Origin: Brachionus plicatilis
Taxonomy: Eukaryota > Rotifera > Eurotatoria > Ploima > Brachionidae
Length of the DNA stretch: 57,833 bases
Reading direction: 5' to 3'
Assembly (NCBI GenBank): GCA_010279815.1
Contig: QEOQ01000070.1
Coordinates: forward strand, 62,847-120,679
The notes under the pieces are model-generated. The model did not search any database. It was not told the DNA's origin and was given only the letters and a program-made list of their open reading frames with translations. The number at the start of each line of letters is the position of its first letter. Within the stretch, counting starts at the first letter, position 1. The translations under genes were made by a program, and so were the position numbers. This document shows, piece after piece, positions 10,035 to 20,325 of this stretch.

Positions 10035-10531
10035 CCTTTAGGAGACCAATTAACTTTTATCTAACTTCATTGGTAACGCTTTTTTTACCCATTATTTCTT
10101 ACCAAAGTTCCTAATTTTTCGGGATTTAGTTTTATCTGTTTTTTCAGACAGTCAGCAAAAATTTAAATAGCGATGTTTCATAAAAAAATTTAACACTTAT
10201 TGGATAATTTTTAAAATAATACATATAAAAATCCATTTAAGGAAGTTAATTGATATTTAAATAGAGATTAATGATGTGCGTTTAAACTTTTGTGCAAAAA
10301 TTTTTGACTGAAAATTTTATGGCCTTTATTTAATTTCAATTTTCAGCTAATTGTAAATTAGAATTATCACGTATTTTATATCAATTTGTAGCGCAGAGCT
10401 AGTTTTATTAAAAATCGATTTTAATTTAACTTATTTCTAAAAAAAATTTAGTATTTTTATGTCTGACGAAACTTATGAAAAAAACTTGTGCGTCTAATCT
10501 TTTGTGTAGTACTGTTTAAATTTAACAAACA

Positions 10532-10818
10532 TCAAAATTATAACCGGATATTGCATTCCAATAAAAATTTATACTTATAAACTTATAATCTCTCAAATTT
10601 AAAATTTTCGAAAATTAGGTTAATTTTGAAGGTAAAATGACCATAACTTTTGAACGAAAAGTCACAAATTAAATCTAAAAAATAGTTTAAAATTCTTTAA
10701 TCATAAGGTCTAGGCCTACCATCGTGTAAAATTTCATCGTTCTCCTCTGATTAGAACATATTCTATTTCAATTACAGAATTATTGTCAGCCATTTTGGCT
10801 CACCTGTTACAAAATATA
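10532..10818 (-). repeat. Dispersed repeat family A, copy 2 (inverse)
   Basis: This is the reverse-complement match of 1575-2035, sharing the landmarks CCGGATATTGCATTCCAAT, AAAATGACCATAACTTTTG and CCTCTGATTAGAACATATTC in reversed order. It is about 170 bp shorter than copy 1. It runs directly into the family C repeat that follows. Confidence 0.7.
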
Positions 10819-11215
10819 TCCAATGTTGAAATAACTTTAAAAAAGGACGATGTTTAAAATAATTTTTAATTTCAGATAAAAAATAATTTTAAGTTAATAT
10901 TGCAAGCATTTTGATATTTGAAATTAAACTCTCTAGTGAAATAGAATGAGTTTAATTTTTATTTGGAAATTTGAAAAAAATATTGAAAATTCCTTTAAAC
11001 TTCTGAATAATTTATTTATTTATTTGTTTATCTATACCGAGTTAATGCTCCTTCAGAATAAAATTAAAATGAAAAAAAATAAATAATTTATTTAGATTTA
11101 AATAGATTTTCAATTCGTGAAAAGGTAGATCTAGTCGGTTAGATGAACCATAGTTGTTTTTTTATGCGAACAATTATTTTTTGGGGATTTGTGAACTATA
11201 AGTTCATCTTCACTT
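10819..11215. repeat. Dispersed repeat family C, copy 1
   Basis: It shares with 24316-25237 the landmarks ATCCAATGTTGAAATAAC, AATTTTAAGTTAATATTGCA, TCTAGTCGGTTAGATGAAC-like sequence and GTGAACTATAAGTTCA. Within it, 11019-11062 is a copy of the short TTTATCTGTACC ... TTCAGAATAAAA module found at several other sites. It lacks the full right arm of the 24-kb copy, so it is probably a deletion derivative. Confidence 0.65.
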
Positions 11216-12312
11216 TTTTAGATTTACGAATTTGTTATATCTTGTCTTTTAAACCAAAACTCATCAATATATTGAATTTTCTAACATTCTTGCTGCGTCA
11301 ATTTCCATAGCCATTACCACGATTCTTATTTGAATCATTATTGATTTGACCACTATTTCACGTTTTTTGCAATTTTTTGCATCGTTCTGACCATCTTTTC
11401 TGACCTTGATGCATAATAAAATGGTAAAGTTTTGGTAATTAAGATTATATAAGGAAACAAACAAAAAAACATAATTTTTTTAATTTAATTTAATTTCAAT
11501 CAAACTCTATACGTTATTTGAATAAATCACATGACATTTCTGCACCTATTATTATATAAGTCAAATAGTTTTGTTATATAAATTTTAAAAAGCTTTTCAA
11601 AATATATATATTCATCATTTAAAAATTGCATTAGATAAATAATTTTCTATTTAACTGTTTTTTTAAAATTTTTTAAAAAATATTAAATTAAAAAATATTT
11701 TAAATAATATTAAAGTATTTGAAAATTTATTATTGCGATAATGCTTTAATATTTTGAAATTATTTATATTGTAGTTTTATTTTATTTCTCTCTCTCTTTC
11801 CTAAAATATTAATCTTTAAAACAGTGATTTAGTAAGCAAGTCTGGTGTATGAAAACGTTTTTTATAAACTCTATATGAACTTACGAAATTTAGAAAAGTT
11901 TTTGGGAATAAAAAAGTATTCAATTATTTTCTTGATTTAATACCTAGATTGTTCAAAACGTTCACAATAAATTAAAATTACTGAAGAAATATCGTTTCGT
12001 TTCTCCATCAATTCCTGATCAAAAAAATATTAGAAATCGCAAGATATTAATTAACATAATTTTTGTTAAAATTTGTTAAATTTAGCTATTATTTAAAATT
12101 AAAAAAAAAAGAACCAAAATCGTGTTACCTCTTGGAGCTTTTTCCTGCAATTGACTGTTTGTCTGTTAAAAGAGATTCGAAGGGTTGAAGGGAAATGAAG
12201 GGAACAATAACTGGAGCAAAAAAAAAGAAAAAGAAACAAAAACTAGATAGCTGAAATATTCAAAATTGAAGATTGAATTTTCTAAACTATTATATGCAAA
12301 AAATAAACGAAA
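11216..12312. other. Intergenic stretch, no gene seen
   Basis: Very AT-rich; only chance-length frames. Nothing supportable. Confidence 0.45.
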
Positions 12313-12321
12313 ACAAAAAGC

Positions 12322-13332
12322 GGTTATCCCTAAAACGCGGAAAATAAAACGCGGAATGCGGAAAGCGGAATGCGGAATTCCGCAAAAAAATACCAAAAAA
12401 TGGGGCATTATTAAAAAATTTTTCCGCAAAAAAAACTACTAAAACGCGGAATTTCCGCATTTTAGTTGTTTTTTTAATTATTGCGGAAAAAGTTGAATTT
12501 TGCGGAAAAAGTTTGCGGAATTAGGCTGAAAAGAAAAAAATTAATTTTAATCAATAAATATTATTATTTTTTTTATAAACAACAATTTGTATTTTTTAAT
12601 TATTTAAACTAGTTTAATTGTTTAAACATTTAAAGTCATATTTGCTACATAGCCATGATTTTGCTTTGCCAGATCTTTGATAACTATTGACCTTGGCACA
12701 TTCAAAATGGTACCAAAATTTGCACATATCACATTCTATTGAATGTTCAAAACAAATCTCCGAACAAACAGGGCAACGGCAATGTATTTTTTTGTTGTTG
12801 ATTAAACTAATCACAGTTTTCCAGGATGATTTATTAAAATATTTTTCCAAAAAACCAAAGTCAAGATCTTTAAGAAAGGCATCGCTTAATTTGGTATGGT
12901 CAGTAATAACCATATTTACTTTGATTTTATATATTTCATCTATTAAACTATCTAAGATTTCGTCTCTGTTTTCTGTTTCCAATAATAAATCAGAAAGTAA
13001 ACATCTCACATCGAACAGGCAGAAGAACCGAAGCAGTATTTAAAAATACATATTGTTGTTTATAAAATAAATAATAATATTTATTGATTAAAATTAATTT
13101 TTTTCTTTTCAGCCCAATTCCGCAAACTTTTTCCGCAAAATTCAACTTTTTCCGCAATAATTAAAAAAACTACTAAAATGCGGAAATTCCGCGTTTTAGT
13201 AGTTTTTTTTAATATTTTTTAATTTGTAGCGGAAACATTTTTTAATAATGCCCCATTTTTTGGTATTTTTTTGGAATTCCGCATTCCGCTTTCCGCATTC
13301 CGCGATTTATTTTCCGCGTTTTAGGGATAACC
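12322..13332. mobile_element. Long-TIR Mutator-like element enclosing a PHD-finger ORF
   Basis: The arms 12322-12597 and 13042-13332 are near-perfect inverted repeats of about 280 bp that start GGTTATCCC and contain many GCGGAA/TTCCGC motifs. The flanks are ACAAAAAGC (12313-12321) and ACAAGAAGC (13333-13341), a 9-bp target duplication with one mismatch. Long terminal inverted repeats plus 9-bp duplications are the hallmark of Mutator-like elements. The 444-bp loop is filled by a minus-strand PHD-finger ORF, and no transposase is inside. The layout is that of a Pack-MULE: a non-autonomous element carrying a gene fragment. A MULE transposase relic starts about 300 bp to the right. Confidence 0.8.
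12614..13039 (-). CDS. PHD-finger protein fragment carried by the long-TIR element
   Basis: The frame is open from about 13039 to the TAA at 12614; there is no clear ATG at its 5' end (131 residues from a GTG at 13009), so it is probably 5'-truncated or spliced. The C-terminal half has CPVC, then ten residues, CDMCKFWYHFEC, and WLCSKYDFKC. This fits a PHD finger (C-x2-C ... C-x2-C-x4-H-x2-C ... W-x-C), except that the expected last Cys two residues on is Tyr, with another Cys further along. PHD fingers read histone tails in chromatin proteins and also occur in ORF1 of some LINEs. The N-terminal half (LLETENRDEILDSLIDEIYK) is charged and unassigned. Whether it is expressed is unknown. Confidence 0.6.
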   Translation of the reverse strand: MLLRFFCLFDVRCLLSDLLLETENRDEILDSLIDEIYKIKVNMVITDHTKLSDAFLKDLDFGFLEKYFNKSSWKTVISLINNKKIHCRCPVCSEICFEHSIECDMCKFWYHFECAKVNSYQRSGKAKSWLCSKYDFKCLNN

Positions 13333-13639
13333 ACAAGAAGCAAAATAATAATTTTGAGAAAAAGAGACATATTATTGTGTAAGGCAGCGTATAGAAATAG
13401 CTGCAATTAAATTAGCTAAATCAAAATTTCTTTGTCAAAATAGCATTTTTTTTAGCTTTTTCATCCAGGTTAATTGTTAATCTAAATATCAAAAATTTCA
13501 AAGTAGCTAAAAAAATAACCAAATATGTTTTCTCACTTGATAAAAATTATTCATTATCCTAAACTAATTCGATTTTTAAATATAATGGAAAAATTAACGT
13601 AATCATTGAGTCAATTAAGCTAAGAAAAAGAATTTGTTT

Positions 13640-14740
13640 CTCTTTCACAAAAAAATAAACCAGAGCTCCATATTAAAGGAACCCATTATAGACTGAACGG
13701 CAAACAAAATAAAAACGGAAAGTTAAATTGGCAATGAGTTGCCAAAACTGAAATAGCACATGCTCGACCTATAGTGCAGTAGTTGGCTAAGAGCCCGTTA
13801 TTACTTGCAACAAAGACAATCATAGTCATTTTTCGAGTCCACAAAAAATAAATAATTTAGAGTGAAGAAGAAATATTGGTGAATAGACGAGTTTTTCTTC
13901 TCCAGGTTACAAAAAATGGAGAAACTTTTTGTTCAATGATTCAGGGTCAGATAAACAAGATCATTTTTTGATTTTTACTACAGACTCAAATACAGACTCA
14001 AAGCGTTTAGAAAAAGCAAATATATATGCTGATGGAACTTTTGATATCGGTCCTAAGCTTTTTATTCAAGTTTACTCTGTTCATGCACTAATTTTTCAAT
14101 GGCGTATGCATTGATGAGTAGGAAAAAAGAAGAGATGTACATTGAATTTCTAGATAAGTTAAAAACTAAGCTATCCATTGATCCAAATTCAATAACAAGT
14201 GACTTCGTAAAAGCTTTTTTAAACGCCGCTTCCAAAGTCTTCACTGGTTTTTAAGAATGTTGGATAATCACCCGTTTGGTTTATTCTTTGATTGATTCAT
14301 TAAAAAAAAGAAACATAGAGTTGAATGTGAATAAGTTAAAGTAGAAACTGGTTAAGCGTATAAGAGAAAACCTCTGTATATGCTTTTAGATGAAAGAATA
14401 AAATTGATTTTGAATAACTTTGCTAAAGAGATATCGAGGAAACACTACACAATCTGAGTTAAATATTGAAATATTAATTAATTAAACCATAATTGACATT
14501 TTTTAATTTGACCTAAAATTAATTAACTAAAATAAAAAAATTAATTTTGCTATTTTTAACTACGCTATTTTTATTTAATTTTTGATTCAATAAAGCAAAG
14601 CTATCTAGCCAATTTTTATTAAGCTTTTACAAAACGATTTTTTTTTATTTCTAAGTAATTTGATTAAGCTATTTTAATCTACTACCACTGTGGAACGAGA
14701 GCATCCAAAAAAGAAGATCAACCGAATCAAATATGCAGGT
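13640..14740 (+). pseudogene. FLYWCH/MULE transposase relic
   Basis: The first block (13640-13738) reads SLSQKNKPELHIKGTHYRLN, then GKLNWQ, stop, VAKTEIAHARP. This is the FLYWCH zinc-finger pattern with its first Cys turned into a stop. The second block (13929-14114) has ANIYADGTFDIGPKLFIQVY and HALIF, the start of the MULE transposase catalytic domain (DGTF is typical). After a +1 frameshift near 14098 it continues MAYALMSRKKEEMYIEFLD and ITSDFVKAFLNAASKVF. Later fragments (about 14375-14460 and 14685-14740, PLWNESIQKRRSTE) may be the C-terminal part. MULE transposases cut long-TIR elements and make 9-bp duplications. Stops and frameshifts show it is dead. Confidence 0.75.
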
Positions 14741-14894
14741 AGAAATAAACTAAAAAAATTAAAAGTCTAACATAGCGGGACTACGTTAGTCGTTCTGCTT
14801 TGTCAATCTAGTTAAACTAAATTTACCGTAGAATATTAAATATTATTATATTCGCTAGAAAATAAAAGAATTTACTTTTTAAAAGAATTAATTC

Positions 14895-15112
14895 CAGACT
14901 CAACCACTGAAGCTACTAGCACCGAGACTTATGAGATAGTACCAAGGGATAATTTACAAGCTACTTTACCATGTACTTGATATCAAGCGCAATAAGATTT
15001 ATTTGAAAATATAAATGAAATCTATTGAGAACATTCATTCCCAACCGTCAAATAAAACCAAACCAAACGTGGTCGTGGTAGGCCAAAAAAGTGTGAAGCA
15101 GGTTCGAATATT
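14895..15112 (+). pseudogene. Remnant with AT-hook motif
   Basis: One frame reads PDSTTEATSTETYEIVPRD, and after stops the same frame gives TKRGRGRPKKCEAG (about 15055-15105), a textbook AT-hook (GRGRPKK) that binds the minor groove of AT-rich DNA. It may be the C-terminal tail of the neighbouring MULE transposase or an unrelated gene piece. Stops between the two parts make it non-functional. Confidence 0.4.
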
Positions 15113-15688
15113 TTTTTTTAGATTAATAAATTGCTTTGTGATCAAGAGATCAATGTTGAAGTTTTCAACGTTTAAGCTTTCAATTTTCAATAAAATAAAT
15201 TTAATTTACACAGATTTTGTTTCTAAATTTGAATTATTTAACTTAAATAGCTTGTTGTAAAATTTTTTCAAATAACTATTAGATCAATAACTCTATTCAA
15301 TTTTTTAAAATTTTTTTATATTTTTAATATATGTATTTTTTTTTTATAATCAATTAAATAAATGAATTGTTAATCAGTCTCATGAGGCATGGGCACTAGC
15401 CTGTTGATTAACCTAGAATATTAAAAAAAATAATTTAAGGAAATATTTTTTAAAAATTCAAATAATTTAAAAATTGAACTCAAATATACTGAAAAAAATT
15501 TCAAAAGTATCCCGCATTGAATTGCTAAAATTTTGAAATTAATCATAATAATTTTAATTAAAATTTTTATTAATTAAAAACGGAAAAATAATTTTAAAAA
15601 AAATGAATTATTTAAAATATTAAAAATTAAATTCTTTTAAAATAAATAATAAAAACATAGAATAAGATTAATTTCAAATAAAATTGAA
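15113..15688. other. Short non-coding stretch downstream of the receptor gene
   Basis: AT-rich. It contains one copy of a 44-bp hairpin-ended repeat (15369-15412, listed separately); otherwise nothing is seen. Confidence 0.4.
15369..15412. repeat. 44-bp hairpin-ended repeat, copy 1
   Basis: It starts GTTAATCAG and ends CTGTTGATTAAC, so the ends pair over 8 bp. The middle carries GGGCACT. The copy at 40400-40443 has the same length and ends, and a shorter relative lies at 36431-36463 (GTTAATCGGTCT ... TTATTAAC). Confidence 0.55.
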
Positions 15689-17932
15689 TTAATTTTTTGT
15701 CCAAAATTTTTCATTTTTAGAGAGCTTTTTAGCAGATTTAAAATAATTTCGGTAATTTTTATCAACAAAAAAATAAAAATAATAATTATTAAGCAGCGAT
15801 ACAGTGAACAAAAAATGGCAAATAATTTTAATTAGTCTAAAAATTCTTAAATCATAGCCAAAACTTATAAGAAATAAATCAAATTTTGTCAAATCATTAC
15901 CTGTTTTTCTCAAAATCCCCATATAAAAGTCTAATGAAATAAATAAAATAGGAAATAAATTTGGCAATTTGAAAATTCCATTCAATATTGAATTAATTAA
16001 AGTTCTCTTTAAATATCTAATTTCAAAATTAGAATCATTTTCTTTATTCAATTTTGATCGTAAAATCTTTTTTGACTTGGCAATAATGTTTATTTTAAGT
16101 ACTAGCTGCCAGTCTAGAATAAGCGAAAATATGTAAAGCAAGAAAAAAGTGATTGTTTCACTGATTGATATTAAAATTTTAAAAATTGAAGTAAACTTTA
16201 TATCCAGAAAATAGGTATTGCTTAAATCATACTCAATCGGATACTCTTGGTCTGGTATTCCATAATTTATTTGACTATTAAACAAATATGAAAGACTCAT
16301 CAAAATTCCAATCAAAAGACTTACACCCATGTAAAGATTAATATTTTTTATTGTGAACATTAGCTTATTTTTGCTTATATGGCTGAATTTTAAGTAATTA
16401 TACCCGATGATGATGGTTTGAAGACAAAATATAAAAACATTTTTCAAAAAATTTGTGAAAATTTTCCGGTAAAATTGAACAAGAACATTTTTGTGCAAAG
16501 ATGAGCAGAAAAGTTTACTTCGAAAGGGACAAAATGTGATTACATCAACTAAATTAATGGAAAATAAAATGGAGCAAATCAATGAATAATAAATTATAAA
16601 CTGAAATTCTTTTTTTCCATGCTTTTTTCTAAAAAAAACAAAAATTGTGTAAGCATTTAATAAAAGGCCTATTGAGCTGAAAATTGGAATTAAAATTACC
16701 GAAAATATCATGTCTATTAACAAAATAGTTTGAGTTTTATCATAAAAATTTAAATTAGCTTTAAATTTGTCATTTTGGCATCTATGAATCATACTTTTGA
16801 AATCACAGTCGGAAATATTTTGCTTCATTTGAGAATATACTTCTGCTGAGTTGTACATGATGTATTTGATGGTGCAAGTGGCATTTTTGACAAAAAAAAT
16901 GTCTATTGAAATCAGATTGATTAGTCTATTGAACGGAAATTTATAGTAGATACAAAAGTCTTGTTCGGGAAACATTTCTCTGCCCGAAAAAGTTGGATCA
17001 TAGAAAATCTGATCCGAAGAGTGCACAATTTGGAGTGAGAATAATTTATTTGAGTTTATTTGGATCTGAGTTTCGTTCTGGGTGTCAATATCAATGTCGG
17101 TATTTACCGAGTTGAGCCAGTTGAACCCATTTTGAAATAAATAGCGAAAAAAGTAAAAGTCCAGAGAAATTTTAGATAAATGTGAAAAATTAGAAAATAA
17201 ATTCTCTTGAATAGAATTTATTTTTCCAAAAATTAACAATTCTTTAATGCTTTTAAATAAAATTTTATCTAAAATTTTCTCATTCAGATCTATTTGATAG
17301 CAATTGAAAGTTAATTCTTTTATTTTAAAATTAATCGAATATTGTTTTTCACTGTTGAACCTTAAAGTGTTTATTTTAAAAATTGAATTTGACAAATCAT
17401 GAAACTCTAGTAAGTTAACATTGACATTGATAAAAACAAGTTGACATATTTTTGTTTTGTATATTGTTCCTTTGCTGAAAACAATCGAATTGAAATCTGA
17501 TGTAATATTGCTCATTAAAGAATTATTTTCACATTGTGTCAGATCACTGCTATTTTGGTAAATGTTGAGAATTGAGTTGTAGAATTTTATTGTAAAATAG
17601 GTAAACATTTGTGATGGTTTGTTTGAGTTGAATAATTTTAGATCAATTCCTTTCAAGTTTGAATAAACAAATACCAAATTATAGTCGAAAATTGTGGAAA
17701 AATGACTGACTGATTTTTCAAGCGTTGATCTTGTCAAAACATTTTTAGTGTTAAAATAAACCAAGTTTTCAATAAATAGCGGTTTACTATAGGGATAAAT
17801 ACTTTGAAAACAAGGACAAAATATAAATTTTTTATCATAAATTTTTACTAAAGTACAATTATTATTGGGTGCTTTGATTAAAACGCAACCAAAGAACAAC
17901 AAAATTAAAATCGTAATAAAATATTTGAACAT
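15689..17932 (-). CDS. Seven-transmembrane receptor with large ectodomain
   Basis: Single-exon, 747 residues, ATG at 17930-17932. Residues 1-20 form a hydrophobic signal peptide. Residues 21-400 are an ectodomain with several N-glycosylation sites (such as NIT142, NFS248, NET286, NAT350, NIS372), Cys pairs, and degenerate leucine-rich stretches (KELLIFGKINSIQENLFSNF at 230-249). Helices follow at about 402-434, 443-467, 484-513, 526-552, 578-609, 643-668 and 684-722, then a basic tail. This is a rhodopsin-like topology with a leucine-rich-type ectodomain, but E/DRY and NPxxY are not seen in standard form, so ligand and coupling are unknown. The partial gene at 1-645 has a similar C-terminal third. 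The frame is intact over 2.2 kb of very AT-rich DNA, so it is under selection. Confidence 0.8.
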   Translation of the reverse strand: MFKYFITILILLFFGCVLIKAPNNNCTLVKIYDKKFIFCPCFQSIYPYSKPLFIENLVYFNTKNVLTRSTLEKSVSHFSTIFDYNLVFVYSNLKGIDLKLFNSNKPSQMFTYFTIKFYNSILNIYQNSSDLTQCENNSLMSNITSDFNSIVFSKGTIYKTKICQLVFINVNVNLLEFHDLSNSIFKINTLRFNSEKQYSINFKIKELTFNCYQIDLNEKILDKILFKSIKELLIFGKINSIQENLFSNFSHLSKISLDFYFFRYLFQNGFNWLNSVNTDIDIDTQNETQIQINSNKLFSLQIVHSSDQIFYDPTFSGREMFPEQDFCIYYKFPFNRLINLISIDIFFVKNATCTIKYIMYNSAEVYSQMKQNISDCDFKSMIHRCQNDKFKANLNFYDKTQTILLIDMIFSVILIPIFSSIGLLLNAYTIFVFFRKKHGKKEFQFIIYYSLICSILFSINLVDVITFCPFRSKLFCSSLHKNVLVQFYRKIFTNFLKNVFIFCLQTIIIGYNYLKFSHISKNKLMFTIKNINLYMGVSLLIGILMSLSYLFNSQINYGIPDQEYPIEYDLSNTYFLDIKFTSIFKILISISETITFFLLYIFSLILDWQLVLKINIIAKSKKILRSKLNKENDSNFEIRYLKRTLINSILNGIFKLPNLFPILFISLDFYMGILRKTGNDLTKFDLFLISFGYDLRIFRLIKIICHFLFTVSLLNNYYFYFFVDKNYRNYFKSAKKLSKNEKFWTKN

Positions 17933-18424
17933 TTTATTTACTATTTTAAAAGGTTTTTAAAATTTACTATTTCTCTCAGAAAAATTAAAGTATTCCACTT
18001 TAAACAAAATATTTTTTTGAATTAAAGATCTAATATTTAAAAAATGTATTTGATAGTAATTTTATTGTGCTCCAAATTCTTATTATAACAATATTAAAAT
18101 AAAATAACAATTTTATTAAAGATAATATTTTATTTCATTCTAGAAATTTAATATCATAAGCGAAAAGAAAATTTTAACAATCAAGAGATCAATTGTCAAT
18201 TAAATTAAATTTTATTATTGTTCTTTCTAAGCTTTAAAACATGTAGAGATCTGTGATAATATTAAATCTTTCTATATTTAATTTAAGTTTGAATTTGAGA
18301 CAATTTTGACGCTGATAAAATATTAATGACAATATTTTGTTTTTTAAATATAATTTTATTTTATCTGTTTAAAAGGTAGCTTTTAGTATTTTTTTTATAA
18401 ATTTACTTAATTTGTTTAATATTC
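17933..18424. other. Region upstream of the receptor gene, no further gene seen
   Basis: AT-rich. It should hold the promoter of the receptor, but no box can be singled out at this base composition. The segment 18361-18425 (AAAAGGTAGCTTTTAGTATT) recurs as a direct copy at about 20270-20325. Confidence 0.4.
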
Positions 18425-18720
18425 ATTGTTTTTCATTAAACCGCAGAATATTACATAATTTTACGTAATTTTACACCAAAAAATGTAAGATTACAAAAAA
18501 TGAAGGATGTAACAAAATGATACTTTACGTAAATGATATAAAATTACGTTAATTCAAGTCAATCTTAACAAAAAAACTGAAAGCCGAAAAAGTCCAATTT
18601 TTCGGACAAAAATTTGATTTTTATTAAATTTTTTTAGCTTTTTAGCACTTTTTCAGAACTTGAAATTTTACATTTTTTACATTTTTTTTATGATTTTACA
18701 CACAATAATGTTAAATAAAA
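18425..18720. repeat. TTACGTAA-rich dispersed repeat, copy 1
   Basis: Repeated ATTACGTAA / TTTTACACC / TTTACGTAA words occur at 18450-18560, with TTTTACA words to 18710. The same words recur at 35195-35270 and 36150-36180 in the sphingomyelinase region. Non-coding; a loose repeat family whose limits are unclear. Confidence 0.4.
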
Positions 18721-19588
18721 AAAAGTATAAAAAAGTAATTTTTTGTAATAAAATTAAATCTTTAGTAAAATTTCCCTAATTCACTGGTTAAGTTGTTTCT
18801 TGTTTCATTTAAATTCTAAAACTTTATTTTTCATTTTATTAAATTTAAAAGATTATTTCATTTTTTTCAAAAGGTTCAACAGTATTTAATAATAATAATA
18901 ACAAAAAGCTACCCGTTCTGCGATTTCAAGAATGGACATAAAAATTTACTAATGAATTTAAATTTACTATTAAAAATTAACTATAGTTAATTATAGAATT
19001 ATTTAAATATTTGAATTATTGAAAAAATCTTTTTATAATAATAAATTTTAAACAGAATCTAACTGTGATCATAAGCTTCAATTTGCCAAATAGATTATTT
19101 TGAAATTTATGTAAAAATTTTTAGTCTAACATTGTTTTTAAATGTTTATTTCAATATTTCAATTTAATAATTAATATTTAGTAATCAATATAATTGATAC
19201 TCTTTTACTTCTTTGAAAGTCTAGGGTCAAGTTTTGTTAAGCCATATTGATTCAGCTCCTTCTGGTTCTAAAAAACAAATTCTAAAAACCATGTATATAT
19301 ATAGTGACTCTTCTCTGAACTCGTTCAAATGAATATTCGAACTCGTTGAATTTGCATTTGTTTAACTACTCATTAAATTAAAAGTCTCAAATAATAAATA
19401 AAAAGAAGTTATTTTAAAAATTTTAAAATAATCTGTTACTTCAAAAAAAAATTATGAAAAAAAAGAAACAATTTTGTTGGGTATAAATCAGACTTGTGCA
19501 AAAGTTAAACAAAATGTATTTTAAAGTCTTTTAAAATTCAAATCAGCATCTTTTAATTAAAAAAAATAAAATCTTGCTTTATATCAAG
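18721..19588. other. Intergenic stretch, no gene seen
   Basis: AT-rich. Nothing supportable. Confidence 0.4.
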
Positions 19589-19597
19589 CCAAAAATT

Positions 19598-20144
19598 GGC
19601 ATCTTGAAGTTGATGATCAATTCAAAATATCATTTCAATTCAAAAAAGTTTAACCTTAGATATTAAACTAAATCTTTGATTTAATTTAAATAATTTTAAT
19701 GTAACATGATTTACATGCAATGTAGATTTAGAAAATAAGAAAAAATTGAAAAAACATTTTCTCAGTCCATTGATAATCGATTTTAATATTTAAATGTATT
19801 AACTGATTTTTTGTAGAGTTTATTTGAGATTTTTTATTTCAAAAGTATTTGTGCTAGCATTCACAATTAAATTTTTAAAAAAAATTCAAATAAAAAATTC
19901 CAAATTAGTAATAAAATGAAAATAAAACTTTACAAAAAAATCAGTTAACTAAATTGAAAATCGATTTTATAATTGGATTGAGAAAATGTTTTTTCAATTT
20001 TTTCTTATTTTCTAAATCTACATTGCATGTAAATCATGTTACATTAAAATTATTTAAATTAAATCAAAGATTTAGTTTAATATCTAAGGTTAAACTTTTT
20101 GAATTGAAATGATATTTTGAATTGATCATCAACTTCAAGATGCC
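19598..20144. mobile_element. Foldback element, ends GGCATCTTGAAG
   Basis: The left arm 19598-19818 and right arm 19932-20144 are near-perfect inverted repeats of about 215 bp around a spacer of about 113 bp. The flanks are CCAAAAATT (left) and CAAAAATTG (right), an 8- to 10-bp direct repeat depending on where the G/C boundary is drawn. It has the same terminal GGCATCTTGAAG as the 46328 element (GGCATATTGAAG / CTTCAAGATGCC), which has a perfect 9-bp duplication, so both belong to one MULE-like family. No ORF. Transcription through it would give a long double-stranded hairpin. Confidence 0.8.
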
Positions 20145-20189
20145 CAAAAATTGCAAAATAACGTAAACCCTTTGATTCATAGGTTTTAG

Positions 20190-20247
20190 TGCACGCATAA
20201 GTGACCATCGACCCCATGTTAAAATCGGCACCCTTGTGATGCGTGCA
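20190..20247. repeat. Perfect 9-bp inverted repeat TGCACGCAT
   Basis: TGCACGCAT (20190-20198) and ATGCGTGCA (20239-20247) bracket 40 bp of comparatively GC-rich sequence (CATCGACCCC, CGGCACCC). It is distinct in composition from the flanks. Function unknown. Confidence 0.5.
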
Positions 20248-20325
20248 TAAAAATTCGGTAAGATATATTCAAAATGTTTAAAAAGTGGCTTTTAGTATTT
20301 TTTAATTCATTTACTTAATAACTTA

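Noticed and set aside
12166..12429. 87-residue minus-strand frame across the left end of the long-TIR element
   Set aside because: It spans the element boundary and reads GCGGAA repeats as FRIPHSAFRI-type residues; not a gene.
15369..15412. Possible hammerhead ribozyme in the 44-bp repeat
   Set aside because: The CUGAUGA and GAAA core boxes are absent from both copies.
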